DNA of 64,000 nt from Nitrosomonas halophila (GTDB taxonomy: Bacteria > Pseudomonadota > Gammaproteobacteria > Burkholderiales > Nitrosomonadaceae). Below the pieces are notes generated by a model. The model was not told the DNA's origin. It made no database searches and worked only from the letters and a program-made list of their open reading frames with translations. A program made the translations under genes and the position numbers. Location: the NCBI RefSeq assembly GCF_900107165.1, contig NZ_FNOY01000009.1, forward strand, positions 1 to 64,000, written 5' to 3'. This document shows, piece after piece, positions 8,579-18,939 of this stretch. Position 1 is the first letter of the stretch, and every line of letters begins with the position of its first letter.

Positions 8579-8842
8579 ATGAATGATCCAGTCCATCAAA
8601 AAAAGCTGATTGTATATGCTAGGGAGGGATGTCATCTCTGCGATGAGATGATCTCTTCTCTCGGTGTGCTGCAGAAAGAAAATAAATTTGAATTCGATGT
8701 TGTCGATATCGATAGCGATGCACATTTGGTTGGTTTGTATACCGAGCGTGTGCCTGTTTTGTACGACACAATTGCCAAAAAGGAATTGTGTCACTATTTT
8801 CTGGATCAGGCGGTATTCGATGCCTATCTTGCCGCTAGCTAG
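8579..8842 (+). CDS. Glutaredoxin-like small protein (DUF836 family)
   Basis: An 87-residue thioredoxin-fold protein with the redox motif CHLC at residues 18-21 and the cis-proline segment TERVPVLYD. This is the DUF836 pattern (conserved CxxC, then VDID and RVPVL), a family of short glutaredoxin-like proteins of uncertain substrate. It starts 22 bases after mucD, so it is probably in the same transcript, consistent with an envelope or redox stress role. ATG-8579 is preferred over TTG-8573. Confidence 0.82.
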   Translation: MNDPVHQKKLIVYAREGCHLCDEMISSLGVLQKENKFEFDVVDIDSDAHLVGLYTERVPVLYDTIAKKELCHYFLDQAVFDAYLAAS

Positions 8843-9049
8843 ATCGTCAGGGGGCGGTTCTTTTCTGGCATCGGTTCCATGAAAATAGTTTTTTCTTTTG
8901 TTCGGTATGGCATGCTTGTATGAAAGTGCATCAAACAAATTTAAGGAACCGACGATAAGCTGAACCTACTCTCTGTCGATTGATTTGTATACAATCCCCT
9001 CTTTTGTCTTTTTGACCGTTTGAATCCAGCTTACTGAGTGTCCATCTTG

Positions 9050-10843
9050 ATGCAACATATCCGTAATTTTTCCATCATTGCCCATATTGATCACGGTAAG
9101 TCCACCCTGGCCGATCGAATTATCCAGCTTTGTGGTGGCTTGTCTGAGCGCGAAATGGCCCAGCAAGTACTCGATTCCATGGACTTGGAGCGTGAGCGCG
9201 GCATTACGATCAAGGCGCAGACAGTGGCTTTGCGCTATCAGGCAAGGAATGGCGAACATTATTTGCTGAATTTGATCGATACCCCGGGGCATGTCGACTT
9301 TTCTTATGAGGTTTCCCGCTCGTTGTCTGCCTGTGAAGGTGCATTGCTGGTTGTCGATGCTTCCCAGGGTGTTGAAGCCCAGACCGTTGCGAATTGTTAT
9401 ACCGCAATCGAGCAGGGGGTTGAAGTCGTTCCGGTATTGAACAAAATCGATTTGCCGGCAGCTGATCCTGAGCGGGTAATAGCTGAAATTGAGGATATTA
9501 TCGGCATTGAGGCCAGGGATGCCTTGCGTATTAGCGCCAAAACCGGCAAAGGGGTCGAGGATGTGCTGGAGATGCTGGTGGCACAGATTCCGCCCCCCAA
9601 GGGGGATGTTCATGCACCTCTGAAAGCGTTGATTATCGATTCATGGTTTGATAGTTACGTAGGGGTTGTCATGTTGGTGCGAGTGATGGATGGGGTGCTG
9701 AAAGCGGGGAATAAGCTGCTGCTTATGGCGAGTAAAACCACCCACCTGTGTGAGCAGGTGGGCGTGTTTCAGCCGAAAGCCGTGCATCAAGAGTCGTTGA
9801 GCGCCGGTGAAGTCGGTTTTATCATTTCGGGTATCAAAGATTTGAAATCTGCCAAGGTGGGTGACACGGTGACACTCGCTGACCGCCCTGCCAGCGCACC
9901 GTTGGCGGGATTCAAAGAAATCAAGCCGCAAGTCTTTGCCGGACTTTATCCGGTTGAATCCAATCAGTACGATGCGCTCCGTGCAGCGCTGGAAAAACTG
10001 CAATTGAACGATTCTTCGCTGCACTTTGAACCCGAGACTTCGCAGGCGCTTGGCTTTGGGTTCCGGTGCGGATTTCTTGGACTGTTGCATCTGGATATCG
10101 TACAGGAGCGCTTGGAACGGGAATATGACATGGACCTTATTACCACTGCGCCCACAGTGGTTTATCAGGTTGTCATGCGGGACGGCGCCATCATGGAGAT
10201 TGAAAATCCATCCAGATTGCCAGATGCCTCGGGTATCGAGGAAATACGAGAGCCGATTATTACGATCACTATTTTGGTGCCGGAAGAATACGTCGGTGCT
10301 GTGATGACATTGTGCACGGGCAAGCGCGGTATCCAGAAAAATATGCAGTATATGGGCCGGCAGGTTATGCTTGTCTACGAAATGCCACTCAATGAGGTGG
10401 TCATGGATTTTTTCGATAAATTAAAATCCGTCAGCCGTGGCTACGCTTCACTGGATTATGAATTCAAAGAATTTAGAGCGGCTGATCTAGTCAAACTTGA
10501 TATCTTGATCAATGGTGAAAAGGTAGATGCCCTTTCCCTGATCGTGCATCGTGCCAGCAGTCAACCGCGTGGGCGAGAGCTGGCACAGAAAATGCGTGAA
10601 CTTATTCCCCGCCAGATGTTTGATATTGCGGTGCAGGCGGCGATAGGTGCACATATCATTGCCAGAGAGAATGTCAAAGCATTGCGTAAGAACGTATTGG
10701 CAAAATGTTATGGCGGGGATATCACGCGTAAGCGTAAATTACTGGAGAAGCAGAAGGCAGGCAAAAAACGGATGAAGCGGGTTGGAAATGTAGAGATTCC
10801 CCAGGCGGCATTTCTTGCCATCTTACAGGTGGATAGCAAATAG
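9050..10843 (+). CDS. lepA: Elongation factor 4 (LepA), ribosomal back-translocase
   Basis: Translation GTPase that acts on stalled or mis-translocated ribosomes. G1 is AHIDHGKST near the N-terminus, G2 the RGIT of [10 protein letters not shown]3 DTPGH and G4 NKIDL. Domains II, III, V and the LepA-specific C-terminal domain (ending [14 protein letters not shown]) are complete. ATG-9050 gives the standard [14 protein letters not shown] opening; GTG-9038 is also in frame. It precedes lepB, the classic lepA-lepB order. Confidence 0.96.
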   Translation: MQHIRNFSIIAHIDHGKSTLADRIIQLCGGLSEREMAQQVLDSMDLERERGITIKAQTVALRYQARNGEHYLLNLIDTPGHVDFSYEVSRSLSACEGALLVVDASQGVEAQTVANCYTAIEQGVEVVPVLNKIDLPAADPERVIAEIEDIIGIEARDALRISAKTGKGVEDVLEMLVAQIPPPKGDVHAPLKALIIDSWFDSYVGVVMLVRVMDGVLKAGNKLLLMASKTTHLCEQVGVFQPKAVHQESLSAGEVGFIISGIKDLKSAKVGDTVTLADRPASAPLAGFKEIKPQVFAGLYPVESNQYDALRAALEKLQLNDSSLHFEPETSQALGFGFRCGFLGLLHLDIVQERLEREYDMDLITTAPTVVYQVVMRDGAIMEIENPSRLPDASGIEEIREPIITITILVPEEYVGAVMTLCTGKRGIQKNMQYMGRQVMLVYEMPLNEVVMDFFDKLKSVSRGYASLDYEFKEFRAADLVKLDILINGEKVDALSLIVHRASSQPRGRELAQKMRELIPRQMFDIAVQAAIGAHIIARENVKALRKNVLAKCYGGDITRKRKLLEKQKAGKKRMKRVGNVEIPQAAFLAILQVDSK

Positions 10844-10918
10844 TAATAAAAGATTGGGAGTGCGATGCATGCGATCGGTCAGCATGTCTTTTCAAAGTTA
10901 AGCAAGTATTGAAATATT

Positions 10919-11722
10919 ATGAATTTTCCTTTGGTATTGCTCATTTTGCTGGTGACTACGGGTGGCATCTGGTTGCTCGATCATTTTTTTCTGAAGCACC
11001 GGCGTGCAGCAGGAAGCGACGAGCCATGGTGGATCGAGTATCCTAAAAGTTTCTTTCCCATCATCCTGATTGTATTCTGCCTGCGGTCATTTCTGGTGGA
11101 ACCCTTCAAAATACCCTCTGGCTCGATGATTCCTACTTTACTGGTGGGCGATTTCATATTGGTCAATAAGTACGCCTACGGCATCAGGCTGCCGGTGGCG
11201 AATCTTAAAATCATCGACGTTAATGAGCCTCAGCGTGGCGAGGTCATGGTGTTTCGTTTCCCAGAAGATCCATCTATCGATTACATCAAACGTGTCATAG
11301 GCGTGCCGGGCGATATGGTTACCTATCGTAACAAGCAGCTGAGTGTCAATGGTGTGCCCATTCAGGCTGAACCTAACGGGGATTATAAATACATAGAATC
11401 CGGATTGGCCTACATCTATACAGAACGATACAGAGAAAATATGGATGGCAATGAATACAGTATCCTCATAAATCATGAGATGCCAAATATTCAGTTATCT
11501 GCAGTTCATAATTTTCCTAGGCGGGATCACTGTACATTTGACCATTCTGGTTTTGTTTGTACGATTCCAGAAGGCAATTATTTCACCTTGGGAGACAATC
11601 GTGACGGCAGCAGTGACAGTCGCTACTGGGGATTCGTTCCAGAAAGTCATATTATCGGCAAGGCTTTCCTGATTTGGTGGAATTTTAACGATTTAAGCCG
11701 AATTGGCACCAAAATTCAATAA
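10919..11722 (+). CDS. lepB: Signal peptidase I (LepB)
   Basis: Inner-membrane protease that removes signal peptides from Sec and Tat substrates. Two transmembrane segments (about residues 3-24 and 46-61) anchor it. The Ser-Lys dyad is visible: Ser69 in PSGSMIPTL and Lys124 in DYIKRVIG. The later box GDNRDGSSDSRYWG is also present. The length (267 aa) is normal. It stands 75 bases after lepA. Confidence 0.95.
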   Translation: MNFPLVLLILLVTTGGIWLLDHFFLKHRRAAGSDEPWWIEYPKSFFPIILIVFCLRSFLVEPFKIPSGSMIPTLLVGDFILVNKYAYGIRLPVANLKIIDVNEPQRGEVMVFRFPEDPSIDYIKRVIGVPGDMVTYRNKQLSVNGVPIQAEPNGDYKYIESGLAYIYTERYRENMDGNEYSILINHEMPNIQLSAVHNFPRRDHCTFDHSGFVCTIPEGNYFTLGDNRDGSSDSRYWGFVPESHIIGKAFLIWWNFNDLSRIGTKIQ

Positions 11723-11856
11723 TGAAACAGCGCTCCTTTGTCCATTGAAATGATCTTTGCCAGCCAGAGCATGACGGCAGCGGTTGAGGGTTCTGGCTAT
11801 CGCGGGTATGCCAGCGAAAATTATTTTTTGATGGATTTCGATGCGGACAGCAATCG

Positions 11857-12579
11857 ATGAGTGGTCGTAAATTTCTTTCCCAAGGGATAAGAGAACTGAA
11901 AAAACAGCGTTGTGAAATTCTTTTTCATAAAATCGGTTATACCTTCAGACAGCCCGAGCTGCTTAGGGAGGCTTTGACGCATCGTAGTTATGGTTCACCT
12001 AACAATGAACGTCTCGAATTTTTAGGTGACAGCATATTGAATTGTGCCGTATCGATCATGCTGTACAGAAGCTTTCCAGCACTGCCAGAAGGCGACTTGA
12101 CTAGGCTGCGGGCCAATTTTGTCAATCAGCAGGCATTATATACACTGGCAATCGGCCTTGATCTCGGCGATCTGATTCAGCTGGGAGACGGCGAACGAAA
12201 AAGTGGCGGGCATCGTCGTCCATCGATTTTAGCGGATGCGCTGGAAGCGGTGATTGGAGCGATCTATCTTGAAAGCGGATTCAATGAGGTTGAGCAGAGA
12301 GTCGTCCAACTGTATCAACCACTGATAGAAAATCTCGATCCTGAAACGCTTGGCAAGGATCCCAAAACCCTGTTACAGGAATACCTGCAGGGCCGCAAAA
12401 TGGCATTGCCGGAATACACGGTATTGTCTACCAGTGGAGATGCCCATTCACAAATATTCCGCGTGACATGCAAGATTGCCCAGTTCAAAATTCACACAAC
12501 GGGAGAAGGCACCAGCCGCCGGCGTGCCGAGCAAGAGGCTGCGCGGCAGGCCTATGAATTGGCGACCATGCGCCGTTAA
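11857..12579 (+). CDS. rnc: Ribonuclease III
   Basis: Double-strand-specific endonuclease for rRNA and mRNA processing. The signature [13 protein letters not shown] is near residue 50, and the second acidic cluster [13 protein letters not shown] is present, both giving Mg2+ ligands. A C-terminal dsRNA-binding domain covers about residues 167-236. The N-terminus carries roughly 15 more residues ([13 protein letters not shown]) than many homologues. A DUF4845 gene usually separates lepB and rnc; here there are only 134 bases and no such frame. Confidence 0.95.
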   Translation: MSGRKFLSQGIRELKKQRCEILFHKIGYTFRQPELLREALTHRSYGSPNNERLEFLGDSILNCAVSIMLYRSFPALPEGDLTRLRANFVNQQALYTLAIGLDLGDLIQLGDGERKSGGHRRPSILADALEAVIGAIYLESGFNEVEQRVVQLYQPLIENLDPETLGKDPKTLLQEYLQGRKMALPEYTVLSTSGDAHSQIFRVTCKIAQFKIHTTGEGTSRRRAEQEAARQAYELATMRR

Positions 12580-12671
12580 GCGGGTTGCCATGCATTAATA
12601 AGAAGCCCGCGCATATCGCAAGTATTGCGACCCAATCGACAAGCAGTTCAAACCAAAATGTTTCTTCTCTT

Positions 12672-13562
12672 ATGAGCGTGTCCAGCTTTAAAACAGGTTA
12701 TATTTCCATTGTGGGGCGGCCCAATGTCGGTAAATCCACTTTGTTGAATCATTTAATCAAACAAAAAATCAGCATTACATCGAGAAAGGCCCAAACTACC
12801 CGACACCGGATTCAGGGAATCCTCACCGATGAGCAATCACAATTTATTTTTGTAGATACTCCGGGTTTTCAAACGCGTTATCGCAACCTGCTCAACCAGG
12901 CAATGAATCGAGTCGTCATGCAAAGCGTGCAGGATGTCGATGTGATCGTGTTTGTGATCGAGGCTGGGCGATTTGATCTGCAGGATGAGCTGGTGCTCAA
13001 AAGGTTGCCTTCTGATCGTCCTGTCATTTTAGTCATCAATAAAATCGATTTGTTGCAGGAAAAGCTGCAATTGCTGCCGTTTATTCAGAAAGTAGCAAAA
13101 TTGTTTGATTTTGCTGATATTGTTCCTGTCAGTGCGTTGCATGAAAAGCAATTATCCGAATTGATAGAAGCCATCCGGAGTCATTTACCTGAGAACCCCC
13201 CTTTTTTTGCCGAGGATGAGATCACTGACCGAAGCGAACGTTTTCTGGCTGCTGAATTGTTGCGTGAGAAAGTTTTCCGGCAAATAGGGGAGGAAGTGCC
13301 CTACTCTGTCAGCGTTATTATTGAACAATTCGTGGTGGAAGGGGCCTTGCGTCGCATTCATGCTTGCATCCTGGTTGAAAGATCCAATCAGAAAGCGATT
13401 ATCATCGGTAAACAGGGGAAAAAGCTGAAGGACATGGCTAGTCAGGCACGCAAGGATATGGAGGCATTGTTCGGTGGCAAAGTTTATTTGGAAGTATGGG
13501 TCAAAGTAAAAACCGGCTGGGCAGATGATGTGAGTGTGCTCAAAAGCCTGGGCTATGAGTAA
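12672..13562 (+). CDS. era: Ribosome-assembly GTPase Era
   Basis: GTPase that binds the 3' end of 16S rRNA during 30S maturation. G1 [10 protein letters not shown]3 DTPGF and G4 NKIDL are present, and a C-terminal KH domain carries the [15 protein letters not shown] loop. ATG-12672 gives 296 aa, the usual Era length; the frame is open back to TTG-12585, adding 29 residues with no homology features. recO normally follows era in betaproteobacteria but is not here. Confidence 0.94.
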   Translation: MSVSSFKTGYISIVGRPNVGKSTLLNHLIKQKISITSRKAQTTRHRIQGILTDEQSQFIFVDTPGFQTRYRNLLNQAMNRVVMQSVQDVDVIVFVIEAGRFDLQDELVLKRLPSDRPVILVINKIDLLQEKLQLLPFIQKVAKLFDFADIVPVSALHEKQLSELIEAIRSHLPENPPFFAEDEITDRSERFLAAELLREKVFRQIGEEVPYSVSVIIEQFVVEGALRRIHACILVERSNQKAIIIGKQGKKLKDMASQARKDMEALFGGKVYLEVWVKVKTGWADDVSVLKSLGYE

Positions 13563-13714
13563 GCGGTACCAAATTCATTCGGTTTTGGGAGAATTGGGAT
13601 TGATGCCTTCTGGCTGGTCTGTGGTTTCTGTCGCGTATGCGCGTATCGGAATGTAAAGTCGCTTTTTTGTAAATGCTTGTGGATGTCAATGAGTAATCAA
13701 CTGAGGACGTTAGT

Positions 13715-14440
13715 ATGATAGCTTTGGGTGTGAATATCGATCACGTGGCGACATTGCGACAAGCGCGAGGCACTATTTACCCCAGTCCAGTCGAGGCGGC
13801 GTTGATCGCCGAACAGGCAGGCGCAGATGCGATTACCCTGCACCTGCGTGAGGATAGACGTCATATCCAGGACCGGGATGTGGAAATTTTGCGTGAGCGA
13901 CTGACAACCCGCATGAATCTGGAAAGTGCAGTAACCGATGAAATGATTGCCTTTGCCTGCCGAATCAGGCCGCATGATGTGTGTCTGGTGCCTGAGCGAC
14001 GCGAGGAATTGACGACCGAGGGTGGGTTGGATGTTATCCGGCATTTCGAGCAAATCAAGCATGCATGCGCATGTCTGGCACAGGCCGGGGTTCGAGTTTC
14101 ATTATTCATCGATGCCTTGCCCGAGCAAATCGATGCTGCAGTCAAGGCCGGTGCGCCGGTGATCGAGTTGCACACCGGCCGCTATGCAGATGCCCAGAAC
14201 GCTAATGAGCAGCAAGCCGAATTGGAAAAAATCCAGGCAATGGTCGCTTACGGCCTAAGTCAAGGATTGCAAGTGAACGCCGGGCATGGATTGCATTATC
14301 AGAATACCAAGCCGATCGCGATGATATCAGGTGTGTCGGAACTGAATATCGGTCACGCTATTGTTGCGCATGCCCTGTTTGTCGGGTTTGCCAAGGCCGT
14401 GCAAGAAATGAAAACGCTCATTCAGGAAGCCGGTGCATGA
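13715..14440 (+). CDS. pdxJ: Pyridoxine 5'-phosphate synthase PdxJ
   Basis: Joins 3-amino-1-hydroxyacetone 1-phosphate (from PdxA) with 1-deoxyxylulose 5-phosphate to make pyridoxine 5'-phosphate. It is a TIM barrel opening with [17 protein letters not shown], followed by [25 protein letters not shown] and the late AGHGLHYQN loop, all family hallmarks. The length (241 aa) is normal. AGGACG precedes the ATG. Its last four bases overlap acpS. Confidence 0.96.
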   Translation: MIALGVNIDHVATLRQARGTIYPSPVEAALIAEQAGADAITLHLREDRRHIQDRDVEILRERLTTRMNLESAVTDEMIAFACRIRPHDVCLVPERREELTTEGGLDVIRHFEQIKHACACLAQAGVRVSLFIDALPEQIDAAVKAGAPVIELHTGRYADAQNANEQQAELEKIQAMVAYGLSQGLQVNAGHGLHYQNTKPIAMISGVSELNIGHAIVAHALFVGFAKAVQEMKTLIQEAGA

Positions 14441-14814
14441 TCTATGGTATCGGGACCGATTTGGTTGATCCGGCACGCATTGCACGTTCTCTCGAACGTC
14501 ACGGCGAACGGTTTGCCAAGCGTGTGTTGGCCGAGCCCGAATGGTCCGATTATACGGAAAACACCAAGCCTGCCCTCTTTCTGGCGAAGCGCTTCGCTGC
14601 CAAAGAGGCGTTTTCCAAGGCGGCTGGCACGGGGCTGCGTGCACCGGTTGTGTTTGAGAATATCGTCGTTTTGCATGATGCGCTGGGAAAGCCTTATTTT
14701 GAGTTTTTCCCTGAATTGGCCGATTGGATCGAACAGCGTGGCATCATCGGCCATCATCTTTCCATCAGTGATGAATTAACCTTGGCCAGCGCTTTCGTCA
14801 TTCTGGAGAAATGA
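14437..14814 (+). CDS. acpS: Holo-[acyl-carrier-protein] synthase AcpS
   Basis: Transfers 4'-phosphopantetheine from CoA to acyl carrier protein. The Mg2+-binding Asp8 in IGTDLVD and the second motif [14 protein letters not shown] (about residues 50-63) are intact. The 125-aa length is typical. It overlaps pdxJ by ATGA and nagZ by four bases, so pdxJ-acpS-nagZ are translationally coupled. Confidence 0.95.
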   Translation: MIYGIGTDLVDPARIARSLERHGERFAKRVLAEPEWSDYTENTKPALFLAKRFAAKEAFSKAAGTGLRAPVVFENIVVLHDALGKPYFEFFPELADWIEQRGIIGHHLSISDELTLASAFVILEK

Positions 14815-15842
14815 GCATGTCACTGGGCCCGGTCATGCTCGATGTCGCGGGAATGGAACTGTCGGTGAATGACCGTGCCCGATTGTTGCATCCGCTGGTG
14901 GGAGGAGTGATTCTCTTTGCCCGCAATTATGCATCACCCGCGCAATTAGTCGAATTAACTGCAGCGATCCATGCCCTGCGCACCCCGCCCTTGCTGATTG
15001 CGGTGGATCAGGAGGGAGGAAGGGTTCAGCGCTTCCGGGAAGGTTTTGCGCGTCTGCCTGCTATGCGTGAACTGGGCGCTGCCTGGGACCAGCATCCGCA
15101 CCAGGCGCGACAGCTTGCCTGGCAAACTGGGTATGTACTGGCTTCGGAGTTAAAGGCGTGCGGAGTCGATCTGAGCTTTGCTCCGGTGCTTGACTTGGAT
15201 CATGGGCAAAGTTGTGTGATTGGCGATCGAGCGTTTCACCGCAAGCCGCAGGCAGTGGCTGAACTGACTCATGATCTGATGCGCGGCATGAAGGCGGCGG
15301 GTATGATGGCAGTAGGCAAGCATTTTCCGGGGCATGGCGCAATTCAGGCGGATACACATGTCGAGATGGCAGTCGACCGACGTCCATACGTGGATATTGA
15401 AATGGAAGATTTGATTCCCTTTCGCCAGATGATTGGTTATAGGTTGCCTGGCATCATGGCCGCCCATGTCATTTATCCTCGGGTCGACACCTACCCGGCC
15501 GGCTTTTCCCGAGTATGGTTGCAAGACATTCTGCGCCAAACGCTTTATTTTGAGGGCTGCATTTTCAGCGATGACTTAAGCATGCAGGCGACGCATAGCT
15601 ATGGTCGCATTGAGCAGCGCGCCAGGCAGGCGCTGCAAGCCGGTTGTGATATGGTGCTGGTCTGCAATGATGCCGAGGCTGCGGACCAGCTGCTCGCTTC
15701 GCTGACATGGGGCTTATCCGCCACCAGTGTGGCAAGGCTGGCTCGCATGCGAGGGGCGCGTGCCAAGTATGCTTGGTCCCGGCTGCATGAACGCGAGCAG
15801 TTTATCCGGGGAGTAAGGGCAATCAGCGCTATCGCTGAGTAG
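14811..15842 (+). CDS. nagZ: Beta-N-acetylglucosaminidase NagZ (peptidoglycan recycling)
   Basis: Cytoplasmic GH3 enzyme that releases GlcNAc from anhydro-muropeptides. The diagnostic motif KHFPGHG(A) with the catalytic His lies near residue 170, and the nucleophile Asp is in [21 protein letters not shown] is also conserved. The length of 343 aa fits the single-domain bacterial type. ATG-14811 overlaps acpS; ATG-14817 is an alternative. AmpD, working in the same pathway, is encoded 2.2 kb downstream on the other strand. Confidence 0.94.
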   Translation: MSMSLGPVMLDVAGMELSVNDRARLLHPLVGGVILFARNYASPAQLVELTAAIHALRTPPLLIAVDQEGGRVQRFREGFARLPAMRELGAAWDQHPHQARQLAWQTGYVLASELKACGVDLSFAPVLDLDHGQSCVIGDRAFHRKPQAVAELTHDLMRGMKAAGMMAVGKHFPGHGAIQADTHVEMAVDRRPYVDIEMEDLIPFRQMIGYRLPGIMAAHVIYPRVDTYPAGFSRVWLQDILRQTLYFEGCIFSDDLSMQATHSYGRIEQRARQALQAGCDMVLVCNDAEAADQLLASLTWGLSATSVARLARMRGARAKYAWSRLHEREQFIRGVRAISAIAE

Positions 15843-16058
15843 GCGAACAAGACACTGCTGCTTGTAAACATGCAAATTTTGTTGGCTGTTGCTGGAAATC
15901 CTGAAAAACGTGGTAGCAGGCAGAGTGGTGCATTGCGAGCACGGCTCGCAGAATTCAAACCATTCCGGATAGCGCGCTGTGATGCGCCTCGCGATGGATG
16001 GAACGATGCAGTGTTTCCCAAAAACTTATTTTTAATTAACTTGCTTATTCAATAGATC

Positions 16059-17519
16059 ATGGATAAAACATTCGATGTGGCGGTCATTGGTGCGGGTCCA
16101 GGTGGTTATGTGGCGGCTATCCGTTGTGCACAACTGGGTCTTGATACGGTGTGTATAGATGATTGGAAAAACGGGCAAGGCAAGCCGAGTCTGGGTGGTA
16201 CCTGTCTCAACGTGGGGTGCATCCCTTCCAAGGCATTGCTCGAGTCTTCTGAGAATTATGCGCGTGCTGGGCACAAATTCGCTGAACATGGAATCAAATT
16301 GAATGCACTTTCAGTGGATGTGCCGACCATGATTGCGCGCAAGGATAAAATTGTCAGAGCCTTTACTGGCGGCATCGCGATGCTGTTCAAGAAAAACAAG
16401 GTGACTTCGTTGCATGGCCGGGGTAAATTGTTGAAACATGATGACGGCGGGAGCGCCTGGACAATTCAGGTTAATAACGATGACAAAGAGTCTTCGATTC
16501 TAGCCAAGCATGTCATCATTGCGACAGGTTCTTCGCCGCGCGAGTTATCGGTTGCGCCTGTTGACAATGTCAAAATCTTTGACAACGCCGGTGCATTGGC
16601 CTTGCAAGAAATACCGCAACGGCTTGCCATCATTGGTGCCGGTGTCATTGGCCTGGAGCTGGGGAGTGTCTGGCGCAGACTCGGTGCAGAAGTGACATTG
16701 CTGGAGGCGCAACCAGAATTCCTGCCAGCGGTAGACGAGCAGGTCGCCAAGGAGGCGCTGAAGAGCCTGACGCGTGAGACCGGATTGGTCATTCAAACCG
16801 GCGCTGAAATTCAGTCGGTTAAAGCCAGTCAGGACAGTGTTGGCATTGAATATACCGATCACGAGAAGCATGCCCAGAAATTGGTGGTGGATAAGTTGAT
16901 CGTGGCTGTGGGGCGCGTACCCAATACCGATGGCCTGGGTGCGGATGAGGCTGGATTGAAGCGCGATGAGCGTGGCTATATTGCAGTCGATGAATATTGC
17001 CGCACCAATCTGCCAGATGTTTATGCAGTGGGCGATGTCGTCAGGGGCCCCATGCTGGCGCACAAGGCTTCCGAGGAGGGTGTGGCGGTTGCAGAATGGA
17101 TTGCATCCAAGCGGGATGGCTCTCCTGATGCGGCGGCCAAGGTCGATCTTGGCATCATGCCATGGGTGATTTATACCGCACCGGAGATTGCCTGGGTAGG
17201 CAAGACCGAACAGGCGCTCAAGGCGGAAGGCATTGCCTATAAGGCTGGTCAGTTTCCATTCATGGCCAATGGCCGGGCGCGTGCACTTGGAGAAACTACC
17301 GGATTTGTAAAAGTGCTGGCAGATGCTGAAACTGACCGTATTCTGGGGGTGCATATGATTGGCCCCTATGTTTCGGAAATGATTGCCGAGGCTGTGGTTG
17401 CCATGGGATTTGCTGCCAGTAGTGAGGACTTGGCGCATATTGTGCATGCACATCCCTCTCTGTCGGAGGTGTTGCATGAAGCTGCCCTGGGCGTGGCCAA
17501 TCGGGCACTCCATATTTAG
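16059..17519 (+). CDS. lpdA: Dihydrolipoamide dehydrogenase (E3), no lipoyl domain
   Basis: FAD enzyme that reoxidises lipoyl groups of 2-oxoacid dehydrogenases. The N-terminal FAD site is VIGAGPGGYVAAI, the redox disulfide is Cys49/Cys54 in GGTCLNVGCIPSKA, the NAD fold is AIIGAGVIGLELGSVW, and the C-terminal active-site motif is HAHPSLSE. The length (486 aa) and the extended KNGQGKPSLGG insert resemble E3 of 2-oxoglutarate dehydrogenase. A second E3 with an attached lipoyl domain lies at 39460. sucA and sucB are not adjacent. Confidence 0.94.
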   Translation: MDKTFDVAVIGAGPGGYVAAIRCAQLGLDTVCIDDWKNGQGKPSLGGTCLNVGCIPSKALLESSENYARAGHKFAEHGIKLNALSVDVPTMIARKDKIVRAFTGGIAMLFKKNKVTSLHGRGKLLKHDDGGSAWTIQVNNDDKESSILAKHVIIATGSSPRELSVAPVDNVKIFDNAGALALQEIPQRLAIIGAGVIGLELGSVWRRLGAEVTLLEAQPEFLPAVDEQVAKEALKSLTRETGLVIQTGAEIQSVKASQDSVGIEYTDHEKHAQKLVVDKLIVAVGRVPNTDGLGADEAGLKRDERGYIAVDEYCRTNLPDVYAVGDVVRGPMLAHKASEEGVAVAEWIASKRDGSPDAAAKVDLGIMPWVIYTAPEIAWVGKTEQALKAEGIAYKAGQFPFMANGRARALGETTGFVKVLADAETDRILGVHMIGPYVSEMIAEAVVAMGFAASSEDLAHIVHAHPSLSEVLHEAALGVANRALHI

Positions 17520-17570
17520 GGCTCGTTAATGAATAACTTGGACATACTCAAGTTATTTATCAACGAGCCC
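17519..17570 (+). terminator. Long hairpin after lpdA
   Basis: GGGCTCGTT (17519-17527) pairs with AACGAGCCC (17562-17570), and the inner segment AATAACTTG pairs with CAAGTTATT, leaving a short loop. The arm begins on the last base of the lpdA stop codon. TTAAG follows, so the U-tract is poor, but the stem is very stable. Confidence 0.6.
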
Positions 17571-17626
17571 TTAAGTCATCACTGTTCAGCCGGCCCAGTT
17601 TTTACATTGATTATTGGGGGAGAGAC

Positions 17627-18037
17627 ATGAAATCGATCCTTATTGGCTTATTATGGGTGTCTTTCTCGGCATTGGCAGCCCCGCCCGAGATAGCAAAGCA
17701 GATTCATGAACTGGAAGCGACCGTGATGCGCTTGCAGCAAGAGCAGCAAACAGTATTTCAGCAATTCCAGATGTTGCGGGAACTGCGGCAGCATGAAGTG
17801 CTGCGGGAGGACGAGGCGATTATGCACCAAGGTGGAGTGGTCGAGGGGGGGGAGTTCCCCAAGCACGAAGATATGATCAAGCGTCAAAAGGAACGTTACG
17901 ATCAGATACAGCGCTATGCAGTTGATTTAAAAGAACTCTACGCGCGCTATCAGGAGCTGGAGAGCGAAAGGCGGTTGCTGATCGAGCAATTGAACGGGCT
18001 CAGGTTGGAGGCAGAGCTTCCTGTCGAGGTGGAGTGA
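17627..18037 (+). CDS. Small secreted coiled-coil protein of unknown function
   Basis: A 136-residue protein with a clear Sec signal peptide (residues 1-17, cleavage near ALA/APP). Almost all of the mature part is predicted helix rich in Gln, Glu and Leu with heptad spacing (IHELEATVMRLQQEQQ; YQELESERRLLIEQL), so it is probably a periplasmic coiled coil. A strong GGGGGAGAG site precedes the ATG. No family was recognised. It is followed by the convergent ampD. Confidence 0.75.
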   Translation: MKSILIGLLWVSFSALAAPPEIAKQIHELEATVMRLQQEQQTVFQQFQMLRELRQHEVLREDEAIMHQGGVVEGGEFPKHEDMIKRQKERYDQIQRYAVDLKELYARYQELESERRLLIEQLNGLRLEAELPVEVE

Positions 18038-18073
18038 CTGTTTCTACCTCATTGCTTGGCGCTTCAGCTGCAA

Positions 18074-18685
18074 TTAAGCGCAACTATTTTGAATATCGCT
18101 GGCTTGCAACTGGATGCCGGAGGGTTCTATTTTCCGGCAAGGATGTGTTTGGGCCAGCAATTGCTGATAGCCTTGCCAATCAAAATAGGGACCGGGATCG
18201 GTCTTGCGCTGCGGTGCGATGTCGGCATGCCCAACGATGTGGTCGATAGGATAGGCTGACAGCAATGTCCGAGTGATCTTGGCCAGTTGCGTATACTGGA
18301 TCGGCGTGAACGGTATATCGCCGCTTCCTTCCAGTTCGATCCCGATCGAGAAATCGTTACAGTGGGCCAGTCCTTGCCAGCAGGAAGTGCCAGCATGCCA
18401 AGCGCGCATTGCGCATGACACGAATTGAATGATTTCGCCATTACGACGAATGAAGAAATGGCTGGAAACTTTGAGGTCTTTCAGTGACTGGTAATAAGGG
18501 TGGGCCAGCGGATCGAGCTGATTGGTGAACAATTCAATGACGCCATTGCCATTGAATTCGTCCGGCGGCAGGCTGATGTAATGAATGACCAGCAAACTGA
18601 TCACGCTTCCGGCTGGGCGCGCATCGCAATTAGGTGAAGTGATGCGATTTGCGGATTCGAGATAACCGGCTGCGTCGATTTGCAT
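18074..18685 (-). CDS. ampD: 1,6-anhydro-N-acetylmuramyl-L-alanine amidase AmpD
   Basis: Cytoplasmic zinc amidase (Amidase_2) that removes the peptide from anhydro-muropeptides. Zinc ligands are visible as His35 in VIHYISLP, the His of VGHADIAPQRK and the Asp of KTDPGP. SSHFFIRRNGEI and AWHAG are further family marks. The N-terminal stretch with RPAGS and SLPPDEF is typical of AmpD rather than AmiD. A MITE copy lies 20 bases upstream of its start. Confidence 0.93.
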   Translation of the reverse strand: MQIDAAGYLESANRITSPNCDARPAGSVISLLVIHYISLPPDEFNGNGVIELFTNQLDPLAHPYYQSLKDLKVSSHFFIRRNGEIIQFVSCAMRAWHAGTSCWQGLAHCNDFSIGIELEGSGDIPFTPIQYTQLAKITRTLLSAYPIDHIVGHADIAPQRKTDPGPYFDWQGYQQLLAQTHPCRKIEPSGIQLQASDIQNSCA

Positions 18686-18705
18686 GTTTGTTTTCCAGTT
18701 TCAGC

Positions 18706-18870
18706 TAGGAGGCTGTCCGAGGATTGCGATCGTAGCGAGGGCGAAGCTGGCTGAGCGGGATTTTTAGATCATTTGAGGCGAATAGTAGTTCTATTCAACG
18801 AAAAGGATCGAAAAATCCAGCCTGGCAGGTTCGTCCGTAGTAGATCAGTCTATTCTCGGACAGCCTCCTA
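18706..18870 (+). mobile_element. 165-bp MITE-like element, copy 1
   Basis: Non-coding element bounded by TA on both sides, inside C-TA...TA-G. Terminal inverted repeats begin GGAGGCTGTCCGAG, and the interior is imperfectly self-complementary, so the whole unit can fold into one long hairpin. It lies in the divergent region between ampD and tmk, so it may affect both promoters. Same orientation as copies 3 and 4. It encodes no transposase. Confidence 0.9.
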
Positions 18871-18939
18871 GCAGATTCCATAAAATGTCCTCAAAGGGGC
18901 AGGCTGATTTTATCAATAAACTCTAATTGAGCGGTTATT

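Noticed and set aside
15870-16055. 61-codon frame just upstream of lpdA
   Set aside because: No ribosome-binding site, no similarity recognised, and composition like non-coding sequence.
16545-17513. 322-codon minus-strand frame within lpdA
   Set aside because: Antisense shadow of a complete E3 gene.
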